Positions 1 to 8,799 of a DNA stretch of 45,469 nucleotides are shown here, one piece after another; the first letter of the stretch is position 1; each line of letters starts with the position of its first letter. The notes under the pieces were generated by a model, which ran no database searches, was not told where the DNA came from, and worked only from the letters and a program-made list of their open reading frames with translations. This DNA comes from Mesorhizobium sp. (lineage in GTDB: Bacteria > Pseudomonadota > Alphaproteobacteria > Rhizobiales > Rhizobiaceae). A program made the translations under genes and the position numbers. Where the stretch lies: contig SAKE01000031.1 in assembly GCA_004017275.1 (NCBI GenBank), positions 1 through 45,469 of the forward strand, given 5' to 3'.

Positions 1-169
1 TGTGGGGAGGGGTTAGGGGTGGGGGTCCGTGCCGGGCAGACATCTCAGGAATTCCATATGCGATTGCCCTGCAGTAGAGGGAAACGACATGCATAAAGGC
101 AAAAAATTGACGGCATGGACGTTTTGCCGAGCGCGGACTATCTAGAGCGGTAACAATCCCATTTCAGGC

Positions 170-865
170 ATGGACAAAAAGGCCTCTCGGTTGGCACGCG
201 GATTTTTCATCACCTTCGAAGGCGGCGAAGGAGCAGGCAAGTCGACGCAGATCGAGCGGCTGGCCAGGAAGATGCGCGCCAAGAAATACGATGTCCTGCT
301 TACCCGTGAACCGGGCGGCTCGCCAGGCGCCGAAGCCGTCAGGCATGTGCTGCTTTCGGGTGCGGCCGAACCGTTCGGGCCGAAAATGGAAGCGCTGCTT
401 TTCGCCGCTGCGCGGTCCGACCATGTCGAACAGGTCATCCGGCCGGCGGTCGAGCGTGGCTCCGTCGTGCTTTGCGACCGCTTCCTCGATTCCTCACGCG
501 TCTACCAGGGCGTCACGGGCGGCATCGACCCGGCGTTCATGGAAGCGCTGGAGCAGGTCGCCATCAACGGCATGATGCCCGACATGACGCTGATCTTCGA
601 CATCGATCCGGTGGAGGGTCTGAGGCGCGCAACGCTGCGGCGCGGGACCAAGGCAGACGCCGACCGGTTCGAAAAGGAGACGCTGGCGATCCACCAGGCT
701 CGCCGCGAGGCGTTCCTGGCGATCGCAGCCGCCGAGCCGGAACGCTGTATCGTGGTCGACGCAGCCGCCGATCCCGATGCGGTCGAGAATGTCGTCACTG
801 CTGCCGTGTTCACGGCGCTGGAGGCAAGAACGCCGGCGCGCAACAGGCAGGCGACACCGGCATGA
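170..865 (+). CDS. tmk: Thymidylate kinase
   Basis: The product (231 aa) phosphorylates dTMP to dTDP with ATP in the cytoplasm, a step of dTTP synthesis. A P-loop, FEGGEGAGKST, lies at residues 16-26, followed by LTREPGGSPGAE, the DR(E/P)-type dTMP-binding segment typical of bacterial Tmk. The segment DRFLDSSRVYQG lies near residues 103-114. Length fits the family (about 210-230 aa). The ATG at 170 is chosen because it places the P-loop at the usual distance; the upstream SD is weak. The stop overlaps the holB start as ATGA (862-865), so the two are probably translationally coupled. First gene of an operon running to 5225. The 169 bp before it hold no recognisable gene. Confidence 0.97.
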   Translation: MDKKASRLARGFFITFEGGEGAGKSTQIERLARKMRAKKYDVLLTREPGGSPGAEAVRHVLLSGAAEPFGPKMEALLFAAARSDHVEQVIRPAVERGSVVLCDRFLDSSRVYQGVTGGIDPAFMEALEQVAINGMMPDMTLIFDIDPVEGLRRATLRRGTKADADRFEKETLAIHQARREAFLAIAAAEPERCIVVDAAADPDAVENVVTAAVFTALEARTPARNRQATPA

Positions 866-1917
866 TCTTCGAACGCATCGCACCCGAGCAGCACGACACG
901 CTGGACGGCGTGCCGGAGCCATCCGAAACGCCATTGCTGATCGGGCACAGCCAGGCCGCGGGCATGCTCACCGCCGCCTATCGTGCGGGAAAACTGCCGC
1001 ATGCGCTGATCTTCTCCGGGCCGATCGGCATCGGCAAGGCGACACTCGCCTTCCATCTTGCGCATCATCTCCTGAAGCACCCGGATTTCGCGCAGGCGCC
1101 GGAAAGCATTGCCACTCCCGATCCGGCGTCGTCGCTGTTTCGCCAGATCGCCACCGGGGCGCATCCCGGCGTGCTGCATCTGACCCGGCCGCCGAACGAC
1201 AAGACCAAGAGCTTCAAGACGGTCGTCACCGTCGATGAAATCCGCAAGGTCAACCGCTTCCTGTCGCTGACCTCGCATGACGGCAGCTACCGGGTCGTCA
1301 TCGTCGATCCGGCCGACGACATGAACGCCAATGCCGCCAATGCCTTGCTGAAAAACCTTGAAGAGCCGCCGGCCCGAACGCTGTTCATCCTGATCGTCCA
1401 TGCACCGGGCAGCCTGCTGCCGACGATCCGGTCGCGCTGCCAGGTGGTGCGATTGACCCCGCTCGACGCCGACGACCTGATGGCGGTGCTGGAAACGACC
1501 GAGCCGGCGCTGCCTGACGATCCGGCGGCGCGCGCGGCACTGGTCGAGCGGGCAGGGGGTAGCGCCCGCAACGCGATCCTGTTGACGCAGTATGGCGGGC
1601 TGGAAATCGCCTCGACGCTCGACGCTCTGGTGACGGGAAGAAAGAGCGATGTCGGCGGCGCGTTTCGCCTTGCCGAAGCCGTGGCCGGCCGCGACCAGGC
1701 AATCCAGTTCGATATCTTCAACCGCCGCGCGCTGGACCTGTTGTCGGATGCGGCAAGCCAGGCAGCACTGGCCGGCGATCTCCTACGGGCCAAAACGCTG
1801 TCGGACACTTGGCATGAGGCGCTGGACGCTATATCTGAGACCGACACCTACAATCTCGACAAGAAGCAGCACGCTTTGACCATGATCGACCGCCTGAATT
1901 CTGCAATGCGAATGTGA
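862..1917 (+). CDS. holB: DNA polymerase III subunit delta'
   Basis: The 351-aa product is the delta' subunit of the clamp loader that places the beta clamp on DNA. Residues 53-60 form a P-loop-like GPIGIGKA, followed by the family segment NALLKNLEEPPARTLFIL and a sensor-like TIRSRCQ. No cysteines of the usual four-Cys zinc module are seen between the P-loop and VVTVDEIRKV, so that module is absent or degenerate. The frame is open back to about 472, but the ATG at 862 overlaps the tmk stop and gives a normal N-terminus, so the longer version is rejected. It is followed by a 141-bp gap with a palindromic repeat before metG. tmk-holB linkage is common in alphaproteobacteria. Confidence 0.95.
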   Translation: MIFERIAPEQHDTLDGVPEPSETPLLIGHSQAAGMLTAAYRAGKLPHALIFSGPIGIGKATLAFHLAHHLLKHPDFAQAPESIATPDPASSLFRQIATGAHPGVLHLTRPPNDKTKSFKTVVTVDEIRKVNRFLSLTSHDGSYRVVIVDPADDMNANAANALLKNLEEPPARTLFILIVHAPGSLLPTIRSRCQVVRLTPLDADDLMAVLETTEPALPDDPAARAALVERAGGSARNAILLTQYGGLEIASTLDALVTGRKSDVGGAFRLAEAVAGRDQAIQFDIFNRRALDLLSDAASQAALAGDLLRAKTLSDTWHEALDAISETDTYNLDKKQHALTMIDRLNSAMRM

Positions 1918-1928
1918 CGGTTTTCCCG

Positions 1929-1977
1929 ATGCATGCCGTTGCCCCCAAATCCGGGGCCACTTTTGGGAGGCATGCAT
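1929..1977. repeat. Intergenic palindrome, AAA(T)CCG..CACTTTT core
   Basis: Perfect 9-bp arms ATGCATGCC (1929-1937) and GGCATGCAT (1969-1977) enclose an inner imperfect stem, CCCCAAA against TTTTGGG. The loop reads CAAATCCGGGGCCACTTTT, resembling the cores at 27007, 27894 and 38281 although the arms differ. It sits between holB and metG, where it may act on mRNA or simply be a dispersed repeat. No T-run follows, so it is unlikely to be a rho-independent terminator. Confidence 0.7.
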
Positions 1978-2058
1978 TGGCATCGGGATGGCAAATGCCG
2001 CCTCGATACGATATCCACCGCCACGCCTTTCCATTCAGACATTCATGACGGTTCATTC

Positions 2059-3609
2059 ATGTCACGCGACAAGTTCTACATCACCACCCCGATCTTTTAT
2101 CCGAACGGCAAGCCGCATATCGGCCACGCCTATACGGTCATTGCGACCGACGCGCTGGCTCGCTTCCAACGCCTCGACGGCAAGGACGTGTTCTTCCTGA
2201 CCGGCACCGACGAACATGGCCTGAAGATGCAGCAGACGGCCGAGAAGGAAGGCATAACGCCTCTGGCGCTGGCCGACCGCAATTCGGCGATTTTCCGCGC
2301 GATGACCGAGGCGATGGGCGGCTCGAATGACGAGTACATTCGCACGACCGAGCCGCGCCACTATGAATCCTGCCAGGCAATCTGGAAGGCGATGGCCGCC
2401 AATGGCGACATCTATCTCGACCGCTATAGCGGCTGGTATTCGGTCCGTCAGGAAGCCTATTTCGACGAAGGCGAGACGACGCTCGGTGAGGATGGCGTGC
2501 GTCGCGAGCCGCTCGGCTCGCCGGTCGAATGGAACGAAGAAGAAAGCTATTTCTTCCGGCTCTCCGCCTATCAGGACAAATTGCTGGCCCTTTATGACAG
2601 CCAGCCTGACTTCGTAGGACCGGCCGAGCGCCGCAACGAGGTGCAGAGCTTCGTCAAGTCCGGGCTGAAGGATTTGTCGATCTCGCGCACGACCTTCAAA
2701 TGGGGCGTGCCGGTGCCAGGCGACGACAAGCATGTGATGTATGTGTGGGTCGACGCCTTGACCAATTACATCACGGCCGCCGGCTATCCGGACACAAAGG
2801 CCGAGCAATGGCGCTATTGGCCGGCCACGCACATCATCGGCAAGGACATTGTCCGCTTCCATGCGGTCTATTGGCCGGCCTTTCTAATGTCGGCCGGCAT
2901 CGAGCTGCCAGAGCGCGTTTTCGCGCACGGGTTCCTGTTCAACCGCGGCGAGAAAATGTCGAAATCGGTTGGCAACGTCGTCGATCCCTTCGCGATGGTC
3001 GAGCACTACGGTCTCGACCAGGTGCGCTATTTCTTCCTGCGCGAGGTGCCGTTCGGTAACGACGGCAGCTACAGCCATGACGCGATCGTCAACCGCACCA
3101 ATGCCGATCTTGCCAATGGTCTCGGCAACCTGGCGCAGCGTTCGCTGTCGATGATCGCCAAGAACTGCGGCGGCGTGGTGCCGCAGCGCGGCGAGCTGAT
3201 GGATGCAGACAGAGCGATTCTGGATCAGGCCGCAGCCGCGCTCGACACCGCGCGCAAGGCGATCGCCGAGCAGGGCATCCATCTGGCGCTGGCGGCGATC
3301 TTCGGCGTGGTGGCGGAAGCCGATCGCTACTTCGCCGGCGAGGCACCATGGGCGCTGAAAAAGACCAACCCGGCGCGCATGGAAACGGTGCTGTGGACGA
3401 CCGCCGAAGTCGTGCGCCGCGTGGCGGTGCTGTGTCAGCCCTTCACTCCGGGCTCGGCCGCGAAACTGCTCGACCTGCTGGCGGTGCCGGTGCAGAGCCG
3501 CGATTTCGCGCATGTCCACGCGGATCATGCGCTGGTGCCCGGCACTGCGTTGCCCGTGCCCGAAGGGGTGTTTCCGCGTTACGTCGAACAGCCGGACGCG
3601 AACGTCTGA
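2059..3609 (+). CDS. metG: Methionyl-tRNA synthetase
   Basis: The 516-aa class I synthetase charges tRNA-Met. FYITTPIFYPNGKPHIGH near the N-terminus carries the HIGH motif, and GEKMSKSVGN near residues 297-306 carries KMSKS. The connective peptide has GWYSVRQEAYFDEGE where zinc-binding forms have paired cysteines, so this is the zinc-free type common in alphaproteobacteria and mitochondria. No C-terminal EMAP-like tRNA-binding domain is present. The ATG at 2059 is preferred: the open frame extends upstream through the palindromic repeat, but that part does not look coding. The stop overlaps the tatD start (TGATG, 3607-3611), suggesting coupling. Confidence 0.97.
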   Translation: MSRDKFYITTPIFYPNGKPHIGHAYTVIATDALARFQRLDGKDVFFLTGTDEHGLKMQQTAEKEGITPLALADRNSAIFRAMTEAMGGSNDEYIRTTEPRHYESCQAIWKAMAANGDIYLDRYSGWYSVRQEAYFDEGETTLGEDGVRREPLGSPVEWNEEESYFFRLSAYQDKLLALYDSQPDFVGPAERRNEVQSFVKSGLKDLSISRTTFKWGVPVPGDDKHVMYVWVDALTNYITAAGYPDTKAEQWRYWPATHIIGKDIVRFHAVYWPAFLMSAGIELPERVFAHGFLFNRGEKMSKSVGNVVDPFAMVEHYGLDQVRYFFLREVPFGNDGSYSHDAIVNRTNADLANGLGNLAQRSLSMIAKNCGGVVPQRGELMDADRAILDQAAAALDTARKAIAEQGIHLALAAIFGVVAEADRYFAGEAPWALKKTNPARMETVLWTTAEVVRRVAVLCQPFTPGSAAKLLDLLAVPVQSRDFAHVHADHALVPGTALPVPEGVFPRYVEQPDANV

Positions 3610-4403
3610 TGCTCGTCGACAGCCACTGCCATCTGGATTTTCCAGATTTCGCCGAGGAGCGGGCTTCTATTGTCGCCCGCGCCAAGGCAGCCGGTATAGG
3701 CCGCATGGTGACGATCTCGACCCGCGTGAAGCGGTTCCAGCAAATTCTTGAAATTGCAGAGGCTTTCGACGAAGTCTATTGCTCCGTCGGCACCCATCCG
3801 CACAATGTGGCGGAGGAACTGGACGTCACCACCAACGAGCTTGTTCGCCTGGCATCTCACCCCAAGGTGGTGGCGATCGGCGAGGCCGGTCTCGACTATT
3901 TCTACGACAAGGCGCCACGCGATGCACAGGCACAAAGTTTTCGCAATCACATCGCCGCGGCGCGTGAGACCGGACTGCCGCTGGTCATCCATTCGCGCAA
4001 TGCCGATGACGATATGGCTGATATCCTCGAGGACGAAACAGGGAAGGGCGCCTTCCCCTTCATCCTGCATTGCTTTTCTTCCGGGCGTCGGCTCGCCGAA
4101 ATTGGCGTCGCCCTCGGTGGCTACGTGTCGTTCTCAGGCATCCTGACCTTCAAGAATTCGGCTGAGTTGCGCGCCATTGCCGCCGATGTGCCGCATGACC
4201 GCCTGCTGGTCGAAACCGACGCGCCCTACCTGGCGCCCGTGCCATTTCGCGGCAAGCGCAACGAGCCGGCCTATGTCGCCCACACCGCCAGGGTGCTGGC
4301 CGAAACAATCGGCGTCAGCGAGGCTGAGATCGCTGATCTGACGACGGACAATTTCTTTCGGCTGTTCGGCAAGATGCCGCGGCCCGTCGAGCAAAGCGCC
4401 TGA
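3609..4403 (+). CDS. tatD: TatD family metal-dependent DNase
   Basis: A 264-aa TIM-barrel metallohydrolase of the TatD/YcfH family (deoxyribonuclease in characterised members). Metal-binding and family motifs are visible: DSHCHLDF at the N-terminus (HxH), GEAGLDYFYD, VIHSRNADDD, LHCFSSG and ETDAPYLAPVPFRGKRNEP. Length fits the family (about 260 aa). The start is fixed by overlap with the metG stop. In many bacteria this gene follows metG and holB, as here, although the operon position does not by itself reveal its substrate. Confidence 0.94.
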   Translation: MLVDSHCHLDFPDFAEERASIVARAKAAGIGRMVTISTRVKRFQQILEIAEAFDEVYCSVGTHPHNVAEELDVTTNELVRLASHPKVVAIGEAGLDYFYDKAPRDAQAQSFRNHIAAARETGLPLVIHSRNADDDMADILEDETGKGAFPFILHCFSSGRRLAEIGVALGGYVSFSGILTFKNSAELRAIAADVPHDRLLVETDAPYLAPVPFRGKRNEPAYVAHTARVLAETIGVSEAEIADLTTDNFFRLFGKMPRPVEQSA

Positions 4404-4406
4404 ACG

Positions 4407-5225
4407 ATGACCGACCGGCTGCGCCTCACCATTCTCGGCTGCGGCTCGTCGCCGGGCACGCCGCGCATCACCGGCGACTGGGGCAATTGCGACCCGGACA
4501 ATCCGAAGAACCGGCGCATGCGCACCGCTGCGCTCGTCGAGCGGATCGCGGCGAATGGCAGCCGCACGACGGTCGTGATCGACACCGGACCGGATTTTCG
4601 GCAGCAGATGCTGCTTGCCTCGGTCCGGCGCCTCGACGCGGCCGTTTACACACACCCGCATGCCGACCATATCCATGGCATCGACGATCTGCGCGGTTTC
4701 GTCCTCGACCAGCGCCAGTTGATCGATGTCCATGCCGACATGGCGACGATGCTTCGGCTGCGAGAAGCGTTCGGATATTGTTTCGAGACGCCGCAAGGCA
4801 GTTCCTATCCGCCGATCGTCAAGCCGCACCTCATCGACCACGCCAGGCCGGTGGTCATCGAAGGAGAGGGGGGTGCCCTCACCCTTGAGCCGTTGCCGCA
4901 GATCCATGGCGACATCATATCGCTCGGTTTTCGCATCGGCGCGCTCGCCTATTGCCCTGATATCAGCGGCTTTCCGCAGGCCACTGCCGAAAGGCTGCGC
5001 GACCTCGACGTGCTGATCATCGACGCGCTGCAATACCGGGCGCACCCAAGCCACCTGTCGCTTGGCGAGGCGCTTGAATGGATCGAACGGCTGGCGCCAA
5101 GACACGCCGTGCTGACGCATATGCATGTGCCGCTCGACTACGCCACGGTGATGGGCGAGACACCCGCCAACGTCGAGCCTGCCTATGATGGGATGGCGAT
5201 CGAAATCCCTTACGAATCAGCGTGA
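4407..5225 (+). CDS. MBL-fold metallo-hydrolase, PhnP-like
   Basis: A 272-aa metallo-beta-lactamase-fold hydrolase. The start ILGCGSSPGTPR and the signature HPHADHIHGIDDLR (about residues 83-96) are characteristic, with IDTGPDFRQQ and LTHMHVPLDY toward the ends. The PhnP-like group (phosphoribosyl cyclic phosphodiesterase) has this N-terminal pattern and an NCDPDNPKNRR-like cysteine segment. No other phn genes are present here, so the substrate is not known. It starts 3 bp after tatD and ends the operon; its stop faces the convergent acetyltransferase 13 bp away, with no obvious terminator hairpin between. Confidence 0.9.
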   Translation: MTDRLRLTILGCGSSPGTPRITGDWGNCDPDNPKNRRMRTAALVERIAANGSRTTVVIDTGPDFRQQMLLASVRRLDAAVYTHPHADHIHGIDDLRGFVLDQRQLIDVHADMATMLRLREAFGYCFETPQGSSYPPIVKPHLIDHARPVVIEGEGGALTLEPLPQIHGDIISLGFRIGALAYCPDISGFPQATAERLRDLDVLIIDALQYRAHPSHLSLGEALEWIERLAPRHAVLTHMHVPLDYATVMGETPANVEPAYDGMAIEIPYESA

Positions 5226-5238
5226 TACGAATAGAGCT

Positions 5239-6000
5239 TCATGAGGGCTTTCGGCTCCTTGGCGCAAATATCAGCAGCGTTCCGATCCGCTCGTAGCCCA
5301 TCCGGGGATAAAGCAGCGCCCCGGCGTGAGTTGCAGCCAGCGCTGAGTACATCGACCCGCGTGCGCGATCGTCGTGCAACATTTTCGACATCAAAGCCTG
5401 GCCAATGCCGCGACGCCGGTGCGACGGCTCGACATACATGCTCGAACACCACGTGGCTCCCACGGCATCCAAGCTGCGCACGCGCCCAACGATATCGGCG
5501 CCATCGACTGCCACATACTGGCGGAACGGCGCGCTGTCGCCGAGCAAATCGTCCGGGATCGGCTGCCTGCGGATGATCTTTCCCAACTGCGCCGCCCGTT
5601 CGGCCGTCTGCACGCGTTCGATCGAAGCAACCGCCGGCGGGCTCGGAATCTGGTGCAATCGATGGACGAAAAAGCCTTCGGTCCGAAGCAGCCGGTAGCC
5701 AAGCGCTTTGTAGGCGGTTCGTGTCGGCCCGTCAGGATCCTCGTTCGCGATCACAACGGAAATGGCGAAGCCCGGCCGTGCATTCTGCCGCACGATGGCA
5801 TCGGCCTCTTGGGCGGCGACGTCATGGACGACCCATTCTTCGCCGCGGTAGTCGCGAGGATTCTTGCGCTCGGCGTCGCGCATCAGCCACAACGGTCCGA
5901 CACGGCTGGCCTCGTAAGGAAAGGTGCGGCTTCTGTCGGCGCTGAAGCCATGCACGAACACCTCGATCGCCGCTTCGATGTCGCTGTTTGCCTTCTTCAT
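5239..6000 (-). CDS. GNAT family N-acetyltransferase
   Basis: A 253-aa protein whose C-terminal half is a GNAT domain: the acetyl-CoA motif A is MYVEPSHRRRGIGQALM, followed by GALLYPRMGYERIGTLLIF, the typical beta-strand and end of the fold. The N-terminal half (about 110 aa) is not recognised and may be a degenerate second GNAT unit or a substrate-recognition segment. Substrate unknown. The gene is monocistronic as far as can be seen, convergent to the MBL gene. The ATG at 6000 has no clear SD. The following 257 bp (6001-6257) hold no further gene. Confidence 0.85.
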   Translation of the reverse strand: MKKANSDIEAAIEVFVHGFSADRSRTFPYEASRVGPLWLMRDAERKNPRDYRGEEWVVHDVAAQEADAIVRQNARPGFAISVVIANEDPDGPTRTAYKALGYRLLRTEGFFVHRLHQIPSPPAVASIERVQTAERAAQLGKIIRRQPIPDDLLGDSAPFRQYVAVDGADIVGRVRSLDAVGATWCSSMYVEPSHRRRGIGQALMSKMLHDDRARGSMYSALAATHAGALLYPRMGYERIGTLLIFAPRSRKPS

Positions 6001-6257
6001 TTCGACAGCCTAGCGTTGGCTATCCGCTCAAGGCAATACGCCACAATTGGCTCAAGCCTATGAAAATCAGCGGCAATTTCCATCTCTTGGCCAATGCACT
6101 AGTTCCATAATCTATCTTATGCGACTTTTATCTGGAGCTAGCAGTGGAGGCTGCCCGGCCATCATGGGGCAAATGACACGTGGCCCCAACCCACTTTTCC
6201 AATGAGAAATGTTCCACTGTGCCGACCGCCGAAAGAAGACAAGCCAACCTTGCAGCT

Positions 6258-7904
6258 CTATCCGGCCTTCGTCAGAAACGTGACGGTGAGATAGTGTTGG
6301 ATCGCGTCGACCAGACGATCCGAATCGGCGCCCCAGATCAGGTGGTCATCGCCCGGGAGCTCAATAAGCGTGGCGCCAACGATGCGCTCGGACAGGTAAA
6401 GCGCTTCTTCAACCTTGACCCACCGATCCCCTTTCCTCTGGAGGATCAGAGTGGGCACATGGATCGCGTGGAGGATATTGTGGACATCGACTTCTGCGCC
6501 CCAGCGCCACAGTGCGATCGCATCGGAAGGAGACGCCGAATTCCTCAGATAAGCTGCAAACCATTGTTGCTCCTGCATATCGTTCACTAAGCTCGGCGCT
6601 CCTCTTCCCAAGTCCCAAGGCTCTCCCCAGTTGCGCTCGATTGCGGTCAATTCTTCTTCCATCTCCTCTCTGGTCTTTGCCCAAGGATAGTCCGGCGACC
6701 ACAGTCCTTGAGCGTAGGCACCGTGAAGAATGAGAGCCTCGGTTCGCTCGGGATAGGTCGCCGCAAAGAGCATGCACAGGACGCCGCCTTCGGAACTGCC
6801 GAACAAGACCGTCCGTCGCGATCCGATTGCGTCGAGTACCGCCCGCACATCATCCATCCGCTCCTGCAGTGTTGGAAAGCCCACGTTGCGGTCAGAAAGC
6901 CCTGTGCCGCGCTTGTCGATGCGGATCAGCCGACAAAATGACCCAAGCCGCCGCAGCACGTGCGTAAGCCGCGGAGATTCCCAGGCATAGTCGAGGTTGG
7001 AAACCCAGCCCTGTACGTAGACGAGGTCGAACGGTCCCCCACCGGTTACCTGATAGGCAACGCTTACCCCGCCCGACTTTACATAGTGCGTTTCCGGGCG
7101 CAGCGAGACCGGGCTATCGACCGGGACAGATCCCTCAGCCCTTGCGCTCGGTGTTGGATTTTGTTTGGACGGCACGGAACGGCTAGCACGGAGCTTGTCG
7201 TACAGCTCATGCGTCTTCTTCTCCGGTTCCAGTTGAAGGTGCTTACGCAGTGTCTCGCGGCATTGCGCATATTGCTTCAGTGCCATGTTCGGTCGGCCTT
7301 GGCGGGCATAGATTTGCATCAAGGCTCGGTGGATGTCCTCCCTTAGCGGTTCCAACACCAGCAGGCGCGTCGCCGCTCGCACGCATGACGCAAGACTGTT
7401 CGTTGCGGAATAATGCGCGACGAGCCTCTCCAACACCGCGACTGCGATCGTCCGCAATCGCTCGCGCTCCACCCTTAGCCAGTCTTCGAACGGCTCCTCC
7501 TTCAGGTCGAAGCCATCGAGGAGGTCGCCACGATAGACAACGAGCGCCTGCTCGAGTTGCTCCGGTGTGGGGCCTGCGGCCAACTCCTCGAACCGCGCGA
7601 CATCGAAATCAAGATCGTCAAGGTTAAGGGTGATGCTGCCGCCGTCGGTCAGGAATTTACCACCGTCGGTAGAGCCCATCGCCTTTCTGATGACGGACAA
7701 TGACTGTCGCAGGTTCATCCTGGCCTGGGACTCGGTGTTACCGCCCCACAGCAAAGCGGCCAATTTCTCGCGCGACTGGGAATTCCCGGATTGCAGGGCG
7801 AGATAAGCCATCATGGCGCGCGCCTTGCGACTGAAAGCAGGGACCGCCGCTGCATCACCGACAAAGTCAAAACCACCTAGCAGACAGAGATGAGGGTGCG
7901 CCAT
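6258..7904 (-). CDS. SARP/BTAD regulator fused to alpha/beta hydrolase
   Basis: A 548-aa two-part protein. Residues about 1-95 resemble the winged-helix part of SARP-type activators (LCLLGGFDF start, then ALLWGGNTESQARMNLRQSL) and about 96-240 the bacterial transcriptional activator domain with TPR-like helices. After a Pro/Ser-rich linker comes an alpha/beta hydrolase from about 275 to the end: oxyanion region YVQGWVSNLDYAWE, nucleophile elbow FGSSEGG with Ser near 371, acid in RKGDRWV near 493, His in GDDHLIWG near 521. Such hydrolase domains often accompany adenylate cyclases; no cyclase domain is present here. The ATG at 7904 is preferred over an upstream TTG at 7925 because homologous domains begin M(x)3-5 LxLLGGF. 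It is divergent from the gene pair at 8079. DNA target and ligand unknown. Confidence 0.85.
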   Translation of the reverse strand: MAHPHLCLLGGFDFVGDAAAVPAFSRKARAMMAYLALQSGNSQSREKLAALLWGGNTESQARMNLRQSLSVIRKAMGSTDGGKFLTDGGSITLNLDDLDFDVARFEELAAGPTPEQLEQALVVYRGDLLDGFDLKEEPFEDWLRVERERLRTIAVAVLERLVAHYSATNSLASCVRAATRLLVLEPLREDIHRALMQIYARQGRPNMALKQYAQCRETLRKHLQLEPEKKTHELYDKLRASRSVPSKQNPTPSARAEGSVPVDSPVSLRPETHYVKSGGVSVAYQVTGGGPFDLVYVQGWVSNLDYAWESPRLTHVLRRLGSFCRLIRIDKRGTGLSDRNVGFPTLQERMDDVRAVLDAIGSRRTVLFGSSEGGVLCMLFAATYPERTEALILHGAYAQGLWSPDYPWAKTREEMEEELTAIERNWGEPWDLGRGAPSLVNDMQEQQWFAAYLRNSASPSDAIALWRWGAEVDVHNILHAIHVPTLILQRKGDRWVKVEEALYLSERIVGATLIELPGDDHLIWGADSDRLVDAIQHYLTVTFLTKAG

Positions 7905-8078
7905 CGGATCCGCCCACAGCCACAACGTCCCCGTGATCCTTTCCTGTCCCTGCCCCTAATTCAACTGTGATTTTGCCGACCCAGTGCTTTTCACGAATCT
8001 ATCACGCTGGTTCCAACGCGTTTCTCACGGCGCTGGAGCACATTGTCGGGACAGACAGTCTTACCTTTGGAGGAGAAC

Positions 8079-8375
8079 GTGCTGCGCCCGAACTCGACTG
8101 AATGGCCCATCTGGCACGATGATCCCTGGCAAAATCCGCAGCCGCGCGACGGGGCTCTGCCCCTTCGCCACGATATTGCGCTTGCGCGTTATCTTGAGAA
8201 ACAGCGGGCCTGCCGGGCATCGACCATCCGCCGGTTCGATCTCTGGGTTTCCGCGATTGGTCTGTGCGCGCTGGTAGCGCGTGTCGGGCGAGCTTCTTCC
8301 TGTGCCCGGGTCCTCCCATCGAAGCGGCTGAGCAGTGATTGTCGAGAGGGTGACATGGGGTATCTGGGGCGATGA
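8079..8375 (+). CDS. Hypothetical small protein, coupled to DUF1127 gene
   Basis: A 98-aa product that I do not recognise. The GTG start at 8079 is chosen because a strong ribosome-binding sequence, GGAGGAG, lies just upstream at 8069-8075; an in-frame TTG at 8043 lacks one. The N-terminal third is rich in Trp, Pro and Asp (WPIWHDDPWQNPQ); the middle has a basic stretch and a short hydrophobic segment, FDLWVSAIGLCALVA, too short to be sure of membrane insertion. The stop overlaps the next start as ATGA (8372-8375), so the two genes are probably one translational unit. It is divergent from the SARP-hydrolase gene. Confidence 0.6.
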   Translation: MLRPNSTEWPIWHDDPWQNPQPRDGALPLRHDIALARYLEKQRACRASTIRRFDLWVSAIGLCALVARVGRASSCARVLPSKRLSSDCREGDMGYLGR

Positions 8376-8728
8376 TCTTCATGCGTGACGGTGACGAAGA
8401 ACGCCTCAGAACTACTTACGAACGCGTGCAGGAGCGGAAGTCTTTCGGTTTGACGGCGATCAGCAACCCACTTTTGGGAGTCCGCTGTCGGGTGGCGCGA
8501 TGGGTCGCCAACTGGCGGCGACACGCGCAACACGAACTAGTCTGTCGTGAACTCAACCGACTGAGTGAATTCCAGCTGAATGACATCGGTGTCACGCGGT
8601 CTCCTCGACGGGAGATCAAGCTCGACATGGGCCGGGGCGTTCTCCCAGCCGTGATCATGGAGTTCGAGTACCGCCAACGCGGAGAAAAGTCCCAGGACAA
8701 CCGAGAGGGAGCTCCCTTGGACGGGTAG
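8372..8728 (+). CDS. DUF1127 domain protein
   Basis: A 118-aa protein containing the short DUF1127 (YjiS-like) motif: a WRRHAQHELVCRELNRLSE helix, then FQLNDIGVTRSPRR, where the L..DIG..R pattern is diagnostic. About 55 residues precede the motif and 35 follow it, longer than the minimal 45-70 aa members. Some small DUF1127 proteins in alphaproteobacteria are known to affect RNA and phosphate or carbon metabolism; a function for this one is not known. The start overlaps the upstream gene. A second in-frame ATG at 8381-8383 is possible. It lies beside a SARP-type regulator, as does the other DUF1127 gene at 17337. Confidence 0.75.
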   Translation: MIFMRDGDEERLRTTYERVQERKSFGLTAISNPLLGVRCRVARWVANWRRHAQHELVCRELNRLSEFQLNDIGVTRSPRREIKLDMGRGVLPAVIMEFEYRQRGEKSQDNREGAPLDG

Positions 8729-8799
8729 GCCTCCCGGAGCGCCAACCAAAGGCAACGTCAATCGTCTTCAGCGAATTCCAGTGTCAATATGCCGAGGGT

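Noticed and set aside
1..169. G-rich start and a short open frame at 90-146 upstream of tmk
   Set aside because: Too short, no SD or recognisable product; treated as intergenic.
472..861. N-terminal extension of the holB frame
   Set aside because: It overlaps tmk in another frame; the ATG at 862 gives the normal N-terminus and is coupled to the tmk stop.
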